DNA from: Anoplopoma fimbria
Taxonomy: Eukaryota > Chordata > Actinopteri > Perciformes > Anoplopomatidae
Reading direction: 5' to 3'
NCBI RefSeq assembly: GCF_027596085.1
Contig: NC_072450.1
Location: forward strand, 674,813 to 738,812
DNA: 64,000 nucleotides
Shown here: piece by piece, positions 1-39,985 of the stretch
Layout: each line of letters starts with the position of its first letter
Position numbering within the stretch: the stretch's first letter is position 1
Notes under the pieces: generated by a model
Told to the model about the DNA's origin: nothing
What the model saw: only the letters and a program-made list of their open reading frames with translations
Database searches by the model: none
Position numbers and translations under genes: made by a program

Positions 1-1167
<1,167 letters not shown>

Positions 1168-1180
1168 ATATTTTGCCGTC

Positions 1181-4100
1181 ATGGCGGAGAGTGCGGACAT
1201 GGAGCAGCTCCTGAACTCTTTTAAGAAGTTTGCCGTCCACGGAGACACGAAGGCCACCGGGAAGGAGCTGAACGGGAAGAACTGGGCCAAACTGTGCAAA
1301 GACTGCAGGATCACCGACGGCAAGAACATCACCGCTACCGACGTGGACATCGTCTTCTCCAAAGTCAAGTGAGTCTGTAGTTGAGGATCCAGAACTGACA
1401 GTAATACCCCCCCCCCCCACCACCACCAGGACTCCATCGCTGACATCTTTTATCCTATTTCAGAGGTTCACAAACTTTTGGGCTTCTTGAGCAAAGAAAT
1501 GGTTAAAATGATAATAAGATAATTCAAGTAAAATCGAAACACTGATCAATGAATCCAATAAGTGGCTGCTTGATACTTTATAGTAAAATGAATCCACAGA
1601 TTAATTATTAGTTACATCTCTGTTTCACATGAACTCCAGTTTAATGATTTCTATCGTTGTTTCTTTGTGAAGACAGAAGACGTCTCGGGTCATCACCTAT
1701 GAGGAGTTCCAGAGAGCTTTGGAGGAGTTGGCCCCAAAGAGGTTCAAAGGTCAAAGTAAAGAGGAGGCACTGGAGTCCATCTACAAGCTGGTGGAAGGCA
1801 GAGAGCCTACCAACGTCGGAGTGACGGTGAGAGAGGAAGCTTCTACTGAAAACTGTAGATTATTTTCTTCATCTTGTGATTGTAGTTCAGCCAGGAGGAC
1901 AGTTTTTAGTTGATATGACTATAGTCTAATATTCTGACATGAACACAACATGAAATGAGAACTGTCTTAAAACTGAACAGTGTTATAGGACACCTGTCCA
2001 CTGAACACGTCTCACACACAGTAGTGGGTATAAATGCAGTAGTCTGAGAATCAGCATCCTGATGCTTACGTAGAAACCAGTGGGTGCAGGTGTGTTGATG
2101 GGAGTCACACGCTGTCGTCAAGGGTTTGGTTCTTTAACCAAACAAAAACACGGGTGCTGTGTAATTAGCTGCATCATTAGCATACGAACTCTGCTCTATA
2201 ATCATGTGTTTGATAGAGATGAGTGTTTTGAAGGTGGAGAATACTGAGAGATCTGAAGACACAAAGACTTTGAGTGTATCTTCTTAACATTAACAAATAG
2301 GTGTCAATCTTGAAACCATTTAGTTATATGTTTTATTGTTGAACTGGATCTGTTGGGTTTTGTGGTTTTGGTACATGGGTATTAATTACAGTATCATCTG
2401 CATACAAGTGAACTTCACACCTTGTTCAGACCGATGGTAAATCATTTATGAGCTGAACTAAAGAATATCCATGATGGATCTGTGGGGTAGAAAGTAATTA
2501 AACAAATATAACCTGGATAATTTTAGAGAGATAAGAAATGGCGTAACAAAAACAGCAGCAAAGTCTCTTTTGTTGTCTCTTAATCCGTCTACTGCTGGGT
2601 TACAAACAGCAGCAATTTATTTATATTGCTTCATATTAGAGTATAGAAAGTTGCTACCTCCACCAGGCGTTATCCTTTGGGCAGATCTTGCGTCCGGTCA
2701 TGTGTGTCTGTCCGTCTGTCCACTTCTAATCTCTCTGGACTCATCAGCCTGATGTTTTCTCTGCTCATTCATGACTCTTTGTTCAAAGACCTCTCGTGGT
2801 TGCAGTGATTCAAATTTTTTGAAAACAGATTTTATTAACTGTTTTATAGCGTCATTGACTTCTGACTACTCACTCCTCTTTTGTAGCACTTATTATATTC
2901 GTATTAGTCTGTTGCAATTATTGTTTTCGTAGTAATCTGCCTCTGCACTATACTTTTGCTCTGGTTTATGCTTTAGATGCTTGTTTAAGAAAGGAGATGC
3001 ACTGATGACTTCTGGTGACTAGTAGTTCTCTTGAATACCTATGTTGAATACACTTCCTGTAAGTCGCTTTGGATAAAAGCGTCTGCTACATGACTGTAAT
3101 GTAATGTAATGTAATGTCCTCTTAAAGGGCCGGTGGGGGCCACAAGTGAAAAACAACTGCTTCAGTAGAAAATAGCTTTTCTGGCTATCGTCTTGGCTAA
3201 AAACAAGCCTCACAATACGGGCATCAACGTTGTGGCTCAAAAACTGAAAGTTTGGTCTCATATTGAAATGGAGCTTCTGCAGATTAATTCCATACCTGTT
3301 ATTTTGTGATCCACTGAAGCAAGGATGCAATCTTGACTGTAAGGGAGCCAGAGGAACAACTGAGTGAGATTTAAATCTACTCTGTCTGGAAGGGAAGAAG
3401 GAGGAACACTTTGAGGAGATCTGCACGAGACTAGAGTGCACTTTTCTAGTTTGATTTGCATTATTTTACTACACAAAATAAAACAATGCAACTATTTGAT
3501 GAAACTTCTGTCAAAGAGCTTTGTCCAAACACGATGAAACAGGATGAATGATGTTCATCTCCTCTGGCTCTTCTTTCATGTCTCATCGTTCAGCTGCAGG
3601 AAACAAGTCCAGAGCTGCTCCACAGATCCGACTCTCACTCTGCTCTAAAGCTTCAGTCTGATCGTTAAACCGACAGCACTCTGTAAATGTTTGGACCCTC
3701 ATCAGACGGGTTCATTATTATAATGAAGTCATCGGAGTCTGAGCCAGGAACCGAGGCGGTTTGGATCATCTTCAGGTCATTAAACACTGATCTGACTCAA
3801 ATACTCTCATTTAAAGAGATAGTCGCTTATTACAAACAATTACATTCCTTTTCTGTGTGAAGATGGGTGACGAGGAAAAAGATAAGTAAAAGAATAAGTC
3901 AGAAGAATAAAAATCTTTATACAAAGAGATTCTCACCTGTTTCAGAGAGAACGGACTTGACTTTAGTCTCCTTTATTTCCTGTCCTCTGTGTTTCCATCA
4001 GAAAGTGGCGAAGGTGAAGGCGGTTGACCGCCTGACCGACGCGTCCCGTTACACCGGCTCTCACAAGGAGCGCTTCGACGAGAGCGGCAAGGGCAAAGGT

Positions 4101-4196
4101 CGCGAGGGCCGGGAGGAGATCGTGGAGAAGACGGGCTACGTGGGAGCGTACAAGAACGCCGGGACGTACAACGACAAGATGAAGGCCGAGAAATAA
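1181..4196 (+). CDS. tppp3: Tubulin polymerization-promoting protein family member 3 (p25-alpha), complete, 3 coding exons
   Basis: Coding exons are 1181-1368, 1673-1826 and 4002-4196 (188+154+195 nt, 178 aa plus TAA). The protein starts [18 protein letters not shown], contains [12 protein letters not shown] and [11 protein letters not shown], and continues [41 protein letters not shown] and [11 protein letters not shown], the p25-alpha signature in order. Family knowledge: these proteins bind and bundle microtubules in the cytoplasm. There is no disordered N-terminal extension as in TPPP1, and length and sequence fit TPPP3 best; TPPP2 is the alternative. Exon 1 has an upstream acceptor (tctgcag, ending 1167), so a non-coding first exon lies further left. 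The exon 2 acceptor is the AG at 1671-1672, which restores frame (VKQKTSRV); a second AG four bases on would break it. Its right neighbour trpm1 is convergent. Confidence 0.95.
1827..4001 (+). other. tppp3 intron 2 (2.2 kb)
   Basis: Bounded by a GTGAGA donor at 1827 and a ccatcag acceptor ending at 4001. Apart from the SINE-like element at 2876-3119 I see only unique, moderately AT-rich sequence. Confidence 0.75.
2876..3119 (+). mobile_element. Truncated SINE/LINE copy with fish L2/V-SINE-type 3' tail
   Basis: The 3' end carries the block gtcgctttggataaaagcg followed by a (TGTAA)n tail, the tail type shared by fish V-SINEs and L2-clade LINEs. The same ~240 bp occurs inverted at 42749-42985, which supports a dispersed element. 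It lies in tppp3 intron 2. The 5' end is truncated and no coding capacity is seen. Naming the family needs a repeat library. Confidence 0.6.
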
Positions 4197-4253
4197 CAGG
4201 AAGTACTGCCTCTCTACAGCACTTAGTCTGGACCAGACCTTGAACTTTGACCC

Positions 4254-4371
<118 letters not shown>

Positions 4372-5708
4372 TTGAACTGGACAGAGCTTCATGTTCAGAC
4401 TGATGAGCTGCTCTCAGATCAGAACTGTAGACTCTACAATGGATGGACAGTCTGGAGGATCATGTTGGTCTTCATGAGTCCTTTAGCTCCGTTCAGACTG
4501 GATTCTGTCTGTAGTGGTTTTAACATCAGGTATTTCATTGGCTCAGTGTAACATCTGTCTTTTGTGTGAAATGGGAGGAATCTGATGATGCTAACATGCT
4601 AACATGCTAACACCAACATAAATATCTATTTGTGAACGATTAGAGTTGTAATGTCAGAATACTGCTGTTCTTCAGTCAAACTTTATTTCTATAGCACATT
4701 TAAAAACAACCACAGCCAAATTGCTGAACAATGATAAAATACAAATGAATACAAAGCGAACAACATTAATTACAGAAGAATACAATAAATATAATGTTCA
4801 GAAAGTAAAAGATCTGCCGCTCAGCAGAAGATGAAGTGAAGGTGTGAAGCTCAGATGTTTCTTCAGCAGCGACAGAATGTTTCTGTTCCACTGTCTCTGT
4901 TTCCAGTTCTAGGGACATAAGGAGTCCTTATTAATTCACATGTAGTCAAAGTGTCTCCAACAACTCGCTGTGGATTACTGTGATACTGAAGAAACCTTAA
5001 AGGGCCAGCGTGTAGAATGTGGCGCCATCTAGTGGTAAAGTTTCAGATCACAACCAACTGAAACTACTACAAAAAAACAACCATTATCATGTTCAGGTGA
5101 TTATACACTAAAGAAAATAGTTATTACTATTATATTACATATAAATAAATCAAACCGATCCTCATAAATGTCCTTTAAAGACGTGATGCTTCTTTTGTCT
5201 TTATGAACTTTTATTCTGGAGGGACATCAGACAGGATGATGTCCTCTGAATGATTCATGTTTCCCTGAGTCATGAAGAAGAAGTAAAGGAACAATATCTT
5301 TGCCCTCCCTGCTCTCCGGCGCCCCCTCTGGAGGCTTTTGGCTTTGTTACTGCTGAATGTCCGTGTCTATTACAGACCATAATATCCTGTCATGTCACCA
5401 TGGTTACAGTGAACGATGAGCTAGATGTTGATCCAGTCTGAATGGAGCTAAAGTTTGTATGTGACCTTTTTCTTATAAGTTGTCTGTACTCTTCTTACTG
5501 TTGTCATAGCAACCAGACATCCTCTCAGCTCGCTGTTGGAACAGTTCAGCTCTGACGACATTATGGGATTTCCTTTTTTTCTTAAACCTGCATATTGTTT
5601 CTGTGTTTTTTAACATTCTGCAGCCTTCTTGCAAAATAATGATTTTAAACTTTGAAGTCTGGAGCAGAAACTGGACTGTAGCTTCAGTGGAAGTTACTCT
5701 ATTAAATG

Positions 5709-5714
5709 AATAAA
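5709..5714 (+). terminator. Candidate tppp3 polyadenylation signal (AATAAA)
   Basis: A canonical AATAAA in the context attaaatgaataaaggc, 1.5 kb after the tppp3 stop. Other A-rich candidates exist nearer (for example around 4795), so this is only one plausible site. Confidence 0.3.
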
Positions 5715-6189
5715 GGCTAAATAAATGTTTTATGTTCTTTCTTGTAGTCTGTTTTTACTACTGGAACTTTCTTAGGAACATTATAGGCCGTGTGGTTCTC
5801 CGGTCCAAACGGAGCTAAAGTTGGTTAAACGTTTCTTTAAAGGTTCGTTGTCTCCTGCAGCGCTGCTGGACGTTCTTTCAAAAGAAAGAGTTGTTGAGGA
5901 TAAGCTTTAAAAACGTAATGTTCTGAGTGTTGACTAAAGATAATGTGATGTAATGACATGATGATGAATCTAATCGGTCACATGATGCTTGTCTGTTCGG
6001 GTCCAACAAACACCTTTAACCTGGAAACTCCTCAGCTCAGAAACAAAACAGTATGACCCATTATGAAAATACAATCATTTTCAGATGAAATACAAAATAA
6101 AGTCGCCAAAGGTAGGAAATAAAATTCATCATCCACACACTTTGCAATTAGTTATTGTTTAATTTATTTATAGCACGTTGACAGAGGAT

Positions 6190-6277
<88 letters not shown>

Positions 6278-6360
6278 TTACAACTGACATTGAGGGGACT
6301 CAAGAAGAAGCAGGTCCCCACAAGGTTAAAAAAATGTCCCTGTAAGTCATGGAACAAGTT

Positions 6361-6449
<89 letters not shown>

Positions 6450-6452
6450 TTG

Positions 6453-6514
<62 letters not shown>

Positions 6515-6530
6515 TATGTGCGTGTGTGTG

Positions 6531-6590
<60 letters not shown>
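6190..6590. repeat. Compound (TG)n microsatellite, two blocks
   Basis: Blocks at 6190-6274 and 6361-6590, separated by 86 bp of unique sequence. The second block has tttg and tgcg interruptions. It produces long artefactual Cys/Val and His/Thr frames. Confidence 0.95.
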
Positions 6591-6593
<3 letters not shown>

Positions 6594-7489
6594 GGTCTTC
6601 TGCATTATAAACAGGAAACAGATGCAGCTTCTCGTTGTCATGGCAGCTACAGTGTAAACAACACAACAGTGGAGCAGCAGGTCTCAGTGTCTGTCTGGAT
6701 CCTGGTCTAATCAGATCCAGATCTGCTGATTCAGCAGAGTCCAGTTTTATCCCAAAAAACAAGATTGTTTAAATTGACTCGTATTAATGTGAAAATTAGA
6801 TGAAAAAACACAAATAATATAATCAAATAATTTATCAAGTCAAACATTCAGCATCCTGATGCTTTAAGGTATAAGCAAAAAAAGTTATTTTATCTGTAAT
6901 TTGGGGATTACTGGGATTAGTTTCAGACTACATTCAGTTTGTAGTTTTACTAAATATGACTTTGTTGTTGCGTCTCTGCTTTACATATTTTACAAGAAAG
7001 TCTTAAAAAGAGTTGCATCTTATCAAAAGCTGAACGATTTCTGCACACTGTTTATAACTAATCATTTATTATTACTATTTTTATTTTCTCAAAAGATAGT
7101 TTACAACAAGCAGTAAATATATATTATGTCACATATTAAAAACATGGGGTGGACAGATTCAGTCAAATTTAAATTCCTGGTTATCTCCAATAATAAAAAA
7201 TACATTATCAACAGTAACATTGTTTATTCATTGTAATAAATTAAATACAAATAAACAACTTTTAAATATTATTAAATGATATAATAAGTAGCTGCAGACA
7301 GCAGACCCCATAAGACACCCTCCAATAGACTGAAAGAGACTTAAAAGGACTTTGCAGAAACAACCTTCGTGTTGACTTTGTGTCTGTTTGTGGTTATTTA
7401 TAGACACTTTAAGGTTTGTGTCTCTTTGTGGTCGTTTTGTGAGTCTGTTTATGATTATTGGTTGTGGTTCGGGCCTCAGTCCTTCAGAA

Positions 7490-34463
<26,974 letters not shown>

Positions 34464-34509
34464 GTTGGTAAAGTTCAGCCGTCCTCCTCGTTCATCCTCC
34501 TGTCTCTCC

Positions 34510-34643
34510 TCACCACCGTCCTCAGCTGCCTCCTGTCTCCTGTCTCCTGCCTCCTGTGTCCTGCCTCCTGTCTCCTCCTGTCTCCTGCCTCCTGTCTCCT
34601 GTCTCCTGTCTCCTGCCTCCTGTCTCCTGTCTCCTGTCTCCTA

Positions 34644-34706
<63 letters not shown>

Positions 34707-34995
34707 CCTCCTGTCTCCTGTCTCCTCCTGTCTCCTGTCTCCTGTCTCCTGCCTCCTGCCTCCTGTCTCCTGTCTCCTGTCTCCTACCTCCTGTCTCCTG
34801 TCTCCTGCCTCCTGCCTCCTGTCTCCTGCCTCCTGTCTCCTGTGTCCTGTGTCCTGTGTCCTGTCTCCTTTCTCCTTTCTCCTACCTCCTGCCTCCTGTC
34901 TCCTGCCTCCTGTCTCCTGTCTCCTGCCTCCTGTCTCCTATGTCCTGTGTCCTGTGTCCTTTCTCCTACTTCCTGTCTCCTGTCTCCTGTCTCCT

Positions 34996-35042
<47 letters not shown>

Positions 35043-35045
35043 TTC
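34510..35045. repeat. ctcctgt(c/g) minisatellite directly upstream of trpm1 exon 1
   Basis: About 530 bp of 7-mer units tctcctg, gcctcct and tgtcctg with higher-order blocks. It starts within 50 bp of the trpm1 ATG on the upstream side, so it occupies the 5' UTR or core promoter if transcription starts nearby. Three plus-strand frames through it stay open, which is a repeat artefact. Confidence 0.95.
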
Positions 35046-35719
35046 CCTGTGGTCCTCCGTGATCCAGCCTTCAGTGGTGGGATGTGACAGTGGAGACCCC
35101 GTCCTCTCCCCCTCTGTAAGAAGGATTAGTGGACGCTGTTTAGGACGGGGTGGGCGGTCTTTAATGGATGGAGATTTAATAAATGGTGATTGGATGTAAA
35201 TCTACTTTAGGACGACACACAGACGAAAGACAGAGACATTGTCATTTGGTGATACATTAAAGTAAAGCTGCATTAATGAAAAATGAGATGAGCAGATCTA
35301 TTGTCATGACGACAGAGAGGACAGACATGGGACTGATTTTATATCAGTCAACTTTTATTCTTCTGTATCTCATATCAGAGAAAAAGAGACAAAGACATCA
35401 GAGAAGAAGAGATGAAGACATCAGAGAAGAAGAGAAAAAAGACATCAGAGAGGAAGAGACAAAGAGAGCAGAGAAGATAAGAGACGAAGACATGAAGACA
35501 TTAGAGAAGAAACTAAGACAACAGACAGAAGTCAAGGCGTTTCAATATTTGCTAGTCAAATGACAATAAAGTTTAATGAATAATCCTGGTCTGTCGATTA
35601 TCTGTCCTCTTTCATGTTGTTATCTGATGGCTGAATTTCATTTTAAATAAATGTGATTGAACATTCGACTGTGAATCATTACAAAAGATGCAGGATTAAA
35701 GTGATACTCCACTGTAATC

Positions 35720-35816
<97 letters not shown>

Positions 35817-36008
35817 AACGATTGTTTTATGATTCAGATTATAAACAGTCAGGATTATTGCTCTGCTGCTGGAGCAGCTGAGGGTTAATGGAGACTCTGA
35901 TCACCGTCCGAATGATGATGTAAGAAAAGAGTGATAAAGGAGGAGACGAGGAAATCACTTGTTGGCCTAATCAAAGTGACATCTGTCCCTAAAAAGTGAA
36001 GTCAAAAG
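35046..36008. other. Region upstream of trpm1
   Basis: Contains a purine-rich agagaagaagagac repeat (35370-35520) and a (CA)n microsatellite (35725-35814). No gene. It may contain the trpm1 promoter, but no motif stands out. Confidence 0.5.
35725..35814. repeat. (CA)n microsatellite
   Basis: About 90 bp of CA dinucleotides. Confidence 0.97.
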
Positions 36009-36248
36009 AGCTGCATTCTCTCTCCTGTCCACCAGGGGGCGACTCCTCTGGTTGTATAGAAGTCTATGAGAAAATGACTCTACTTCTCTCTTGATTTATT
36101 CCCTCAGTAAACATTGTAAACATGAGTTTATGGTCTCAATCTCTAGTTTCAAGTCTTCTTCAATACAGCATGATGTTCATTTAGTAAATGATGCTCCATT
36201 TAGAGTCAAACAGACCATAAAGCAGGGGATGCTTTATGGTCTGTTTGA
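36009..36248 (+). repeat. CTCF-core dispersed repeat, copy D, with derived foldback end
   Basis: Opposite orientation to A-C. The core is on the plus strand at 36029-36043. The far end continues past the normal terminus with an inverted copy of its own internal sequence (arms 36206-36224 and 36230-36248), absent from the other four copies. Confidence 0.9.
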
Positions 36249-36485
36249 CATGAACCATCTGCCTCTACAGGCTGCAGAGAATCATTGATATGATGTGGCG
36301 CCCCCTGCTGTTACCTGTTCAGCAGTGTTCTTATCATTTATTGGTCTCTCTGTTTGGTTGACAGGTTGGTCATCAGTTTTTTTCTGGTAACACCTGGGCC
36401 TGCTGGGCTCTCTTACTCTCTCTCTCTCTCTCTCTCTCTCCCCTCCTCGGTTTGTTTGCAAACTGTTTTTTTTAATGCAAATAAT

Positions 36486-37226
36486 TCAGTGACCCTTCAG
36501 GACTCTGTGGGGCGGTCTGAGTGTGAAGTGGTGAGGATGAGAGTCAGAACCTCCAAGTCTGAGGTCGTGGTTCTCTGCCGGAAGATGCTGAATTGCTCCG
36601 TCCTGGTTGGTAGTGAGTCACTGCCCCAAGCGAGCTCAGGTACCTCGTTGTTTTGTTCACCAGTGAGGGTAAGACAAAGAAAGAGATGGACATGAGATGA
36701 ACAGACGGATCGTGGCGGCGTCAGCAGTGATGAAGGTGTTTTACTGAAGTGTTGTGGTGAAGAGGGAGCTGAACCAGAAGGTAACGCTCTGGATTTACAA
36801 GTCCATCTACGTTCAGCCCTTCACCTTTGGTCATGAGCTTCGGGTAGTGAACAAAAGAACGAGACTGAGGATTCAAGTGGAAGAAATGAGCTTCCCTCGT
36901 AGTGAGTCTGTGCTCAGCCTCAGAGAGAGGGTGAGGAGCTCAGAGGAGAGCCGCTGATCCTTCAGGTCTGCATGGACCGGCTAAGGTGGTGGTTCAACAT
37001 AACAGACCAGTATTCCTCTGGATGCCTCCCTTTAGAGGGTTTCCAAGCACTTACAACTGGTAAGACGTTCCGAGGTAGACCCAGAACACATCTGGTCTGG
37101 GAACGCCTCGGGGTCCCCCTGGAAGATCTGGACACTGTTACTGAGGAGGCGGACGCATGGAATACCACGGATAAGAGGAAACATACTGGATGGATGGATA
37201 ATTCAGGTTCTTTGTTAAATAAATGA
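36486..37226 (+). pseudogene. LINE reverse transcriptase C-terminal relic
   Basis: Translated pieces in three frames follow one another: RVRTSKSEVVVLCRKMLNCS (36540-36600), VVKRELNQKVTLWIYKSIYV and RTRLRIQVEEMSF (36755-36890), and GRPRTHLVWERLGVPLEDL (37070-37130). This order matches the thumb/C-terminal region of fish non-LTR retrotransposon polymerases. Frameshifts and stops separate the pieces, and a ggatggatgga tail follows at 37190. It is dead. I cannot name the clade with certainty. Confidence 0.75.
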
Positions 37227-38430
37227 TGATCGGTTCTTTGAAACAATGTGTCTTCCACTCTGCCAAGGCCTATTATGTAGGAAGGCAAACAGAGCCACCT
37301 AGTGGTCTTCCTGTAGAACCTCTTAGTCCAAGAACAGATCAAAGTCTGATGTATCACACAGGGATAGGCCTGCTGCTGTGGAAACTAGTTTCATAGAAGT
37401 GACATGTGACATCTCGGGCTCTGAATGGGTCACATCTGGTGAAAGTACTGGTCCGACACAGACTACATTTAGTCGGTCTCACCTCTACACACAGCACTGG
37501 ATCTGGAACTGAACTCCTGAATGGAGTCTAAAAGTTCTCCTTTTCCAGAGTTGCCCAGGTTGAAAGGTGTCAGGTAGCTGTGTGGAGGCTCAGGAGGCCG
37601 TGTTGGTGTTTAGCCTCTACAGCAGTAGAGAACATCCAGCCTTCCTCTAGTCTCTGTGGTCCAGTAGACACTCCACACCAGTTCATAGGGCATTATGGGG
37701 TGGTGGAACGGAAACAATGCCAATGGAAAGTCAACGAGGATCTATTTTTGGTGGTGGACACATAAATTTCCAGGTTCAAATATATTTTATCAAAGTCCAT
37801 GCAGTGAGTAGGTCAGGGTGGATGGGTGTGACAAACACGGGACTTTCACCAAGGAGACTGCTGTTTGTATGAATCAAGTCAACATTGAGATATATCTTCA
37901 ATTACCTAGGTCTGTAAAAAGTACCGTAACACATGTAGGTTTATTTGAGCCCAAACAATGATGTCTTCTTTCTAAAACTACCATTCATTTGTTCCAGAGG
38001 TAGCAGCAAATAATTCTACCGGTACGTTTGTCATCACGTAATGTGTCGTCAAGAGATAATGGTCATTTCCTATATTTCTGTGGGTTTAGGCTGGATCAGA
38101 ACCTGAGTGTTGACTTGATGATGGGACTTCTGTGCTGGTTGTGGAGAATCAGCAAGTAACAACATCTTCAGTCGTTGGTCAGCTGCTGCAGAACTCAAAG
38201 CTGTGGATGTTGAATGTCCTGAAACTACAGAGAGGTCAACTGATGACAGATATGATGGACGTGTCACCATTTATGATTCAGGGAAACAGGGATTGGACTC
38301 AAATGCAGACAAATGAGGAAGCAGCAGAATTAACTCAGTGATTTATTAACAAAACACTCACAGTGATCAAGAGTCCAAATGGCAGTGGGTCTAGCAGACA
38401 GGTAGCAGACAGGTAACAAGGAACTGCATA
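37227..38430. other. Intergenic, no gene recognised
   Basis: Mostly unique sequence. A CTCF-like motif (gccacctagtgg) lies at 37294-37305. Around 38280-38340 is a segment (actcaaatgcagacaaatga) resembling the one near 49785, probably from one repeat family. Confidence 0.45.
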
Positions 38431-38435
38431 GCAAT

Positions 38436-38985
38436 GACTATGTTTACATGCACACTAATATTCTACTAATATTCAGAATATGACAATATTCAGAATCTGA
38501 TATGGGTAATTTAAACAGCATATTCCGGATGAATATTCTGAATTAGGTCTTATTCCAAATGGAGCATTTTCAGATTAAGACATATATTAAGAAGTATTCT
38601 TTGGACATGAATATAGCTCATTCAGAATATACATCTTAACAGGGTTTTTACTGCAGTTTGTGACACGCTGCCTCTTTCCTGTTTACGTTCAGCTCTTTGT
38701 GATGTGCAGTAGTTGTACACAAACCAACGACCAACAGTCTGCAGAGATGAATACCCAAAAGAAAAGCTCACATTTCTGGTCAGAAGGAGAACCCACGAAC
38801 AAATATGGCAATGCATCGCTTCTCAAGAAGGTGGTTGAAGGAATGAAAGGAGGCTGTGGTCACATGGTCCAACAGTCCACCAGAGGTTAGGGTTATCAGT
38901 TTATACACGGCTGCATGTGCACAGGTTTATAAGTGGAATGTTCATTTTTATTACCCATCTAAACAGCTTCGTAGGAATGTAATGT
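38436..38985. mobile_element. Putative non-autonomous DNA transposon
   Basis: The left part reads tatgtttacatgcacacta and the right end has aatgtaatgtaaacgtgtca, a weak terminal inverted match. The inside is rich in ttcagaatat repeats, as in several fish MITEs. No transposase frame. Borders are approximate. Confidence 0.4.
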
Positions 38986-39425
38986 AAACGTGTCAAATTA
39001 TTCTGCTCTGACAGAGAACAAAGGAAGTGGACCGGTATATGTAGTGAGAGACCAATGAGACAAAGACATGCAAGTGAAGAGTTGACGTTGAGTTGAAGAC
39101 TGCAGAGCAGATATGGGAAGTGGAAGCATGTGTGTGGATGTGTGAGACCATCAGGGAATAGAACAAACTGTGACAGGAAGTGATGAAATGAACAAACGTC
39201 GAGCCTCAATATAAGAGGTTTAGATTTGTTTAACAGCATTTAGAGACATTGGAAATATGATGATTGTTTTAGGAACCCGTTTGTCTCCATAAGTTAAATA
39301 TATGAAAGTATATTTAGAAATATTAAAGAAATGACAAAAAAAGAGTTCATAACACATCTTAAAATGTTGACAAGCAAATTAAACTTTGATTTCAGCAGCA
39401 GCGTTTCTGTCCTCAGGAGAGACTC

Positions 39426-39985
39426 TCAGACCTGAAGAGGATACAGAGACACTGAGGAACCAAAAACCTTACACCTAAAGCCAGGATAAAGAGGTTTAGT
39501 GAATGTGGTGTTGAAGGTGTGGATGTGGATCAGTGTGTCAGAGGAGACTCTGTAGAAGGACAGAGAGCCAGCAGGACAGTCCACATACACTGCTACTCTA
39601 CCAGAGGAGGAGGAGGAGGAGGAGGAGGAGGAGGAGGTGATGTGTGTTTCTCTGTTACGGTGCTTCACAGAGTAACCACCATCATAGCACCACAAGCTCC
39701 AGGACTGACGATCTTCTCCAAACACATAGCCAACACCGTTCGGTCCCCTGGTGAGGATTTCTCTGTAACACACTGCTATATGAACCTGTCCTCTCCACTT
39801 CACCTCCCAGTAACAGCGACCAGTCAGACCAGTTCTACACAGCAGCTGATGACACAAGTCAACAAATCTGTCTGGATGATCAGGATACGACTGTTTCTCT
39901 GACACCCATGTCACCTTCCTCTTGTCGTCATACAGTTTGAGGTTTCTGCTCATTGTGTTTGTGTCCACTTCCAGTTCACAGACAT
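39426..39985 (-). CDS. NLR exon 10: PRY-SPRY (B30.2) domain
   Basis: Starts [20 protein letters not shown], then [60 protein letters not shown], and ends [23 protein letters not shown] with a stop at 39426-39428. A poly-serine run of about 11 residues, coded by a (GGA)n tract on the plus strand (39603-39637), sits in a surface loop. B30.2 domains bind proteins and end many fish NLRs and TRIMs. Confidence 0.93.

Noticed and set aside
6148..6762. 204-aa His/Thr-rich frame and opposite Cys/Val frames
   Set aside because: Pure (TG)n microsatellite translation without any conserved segment.
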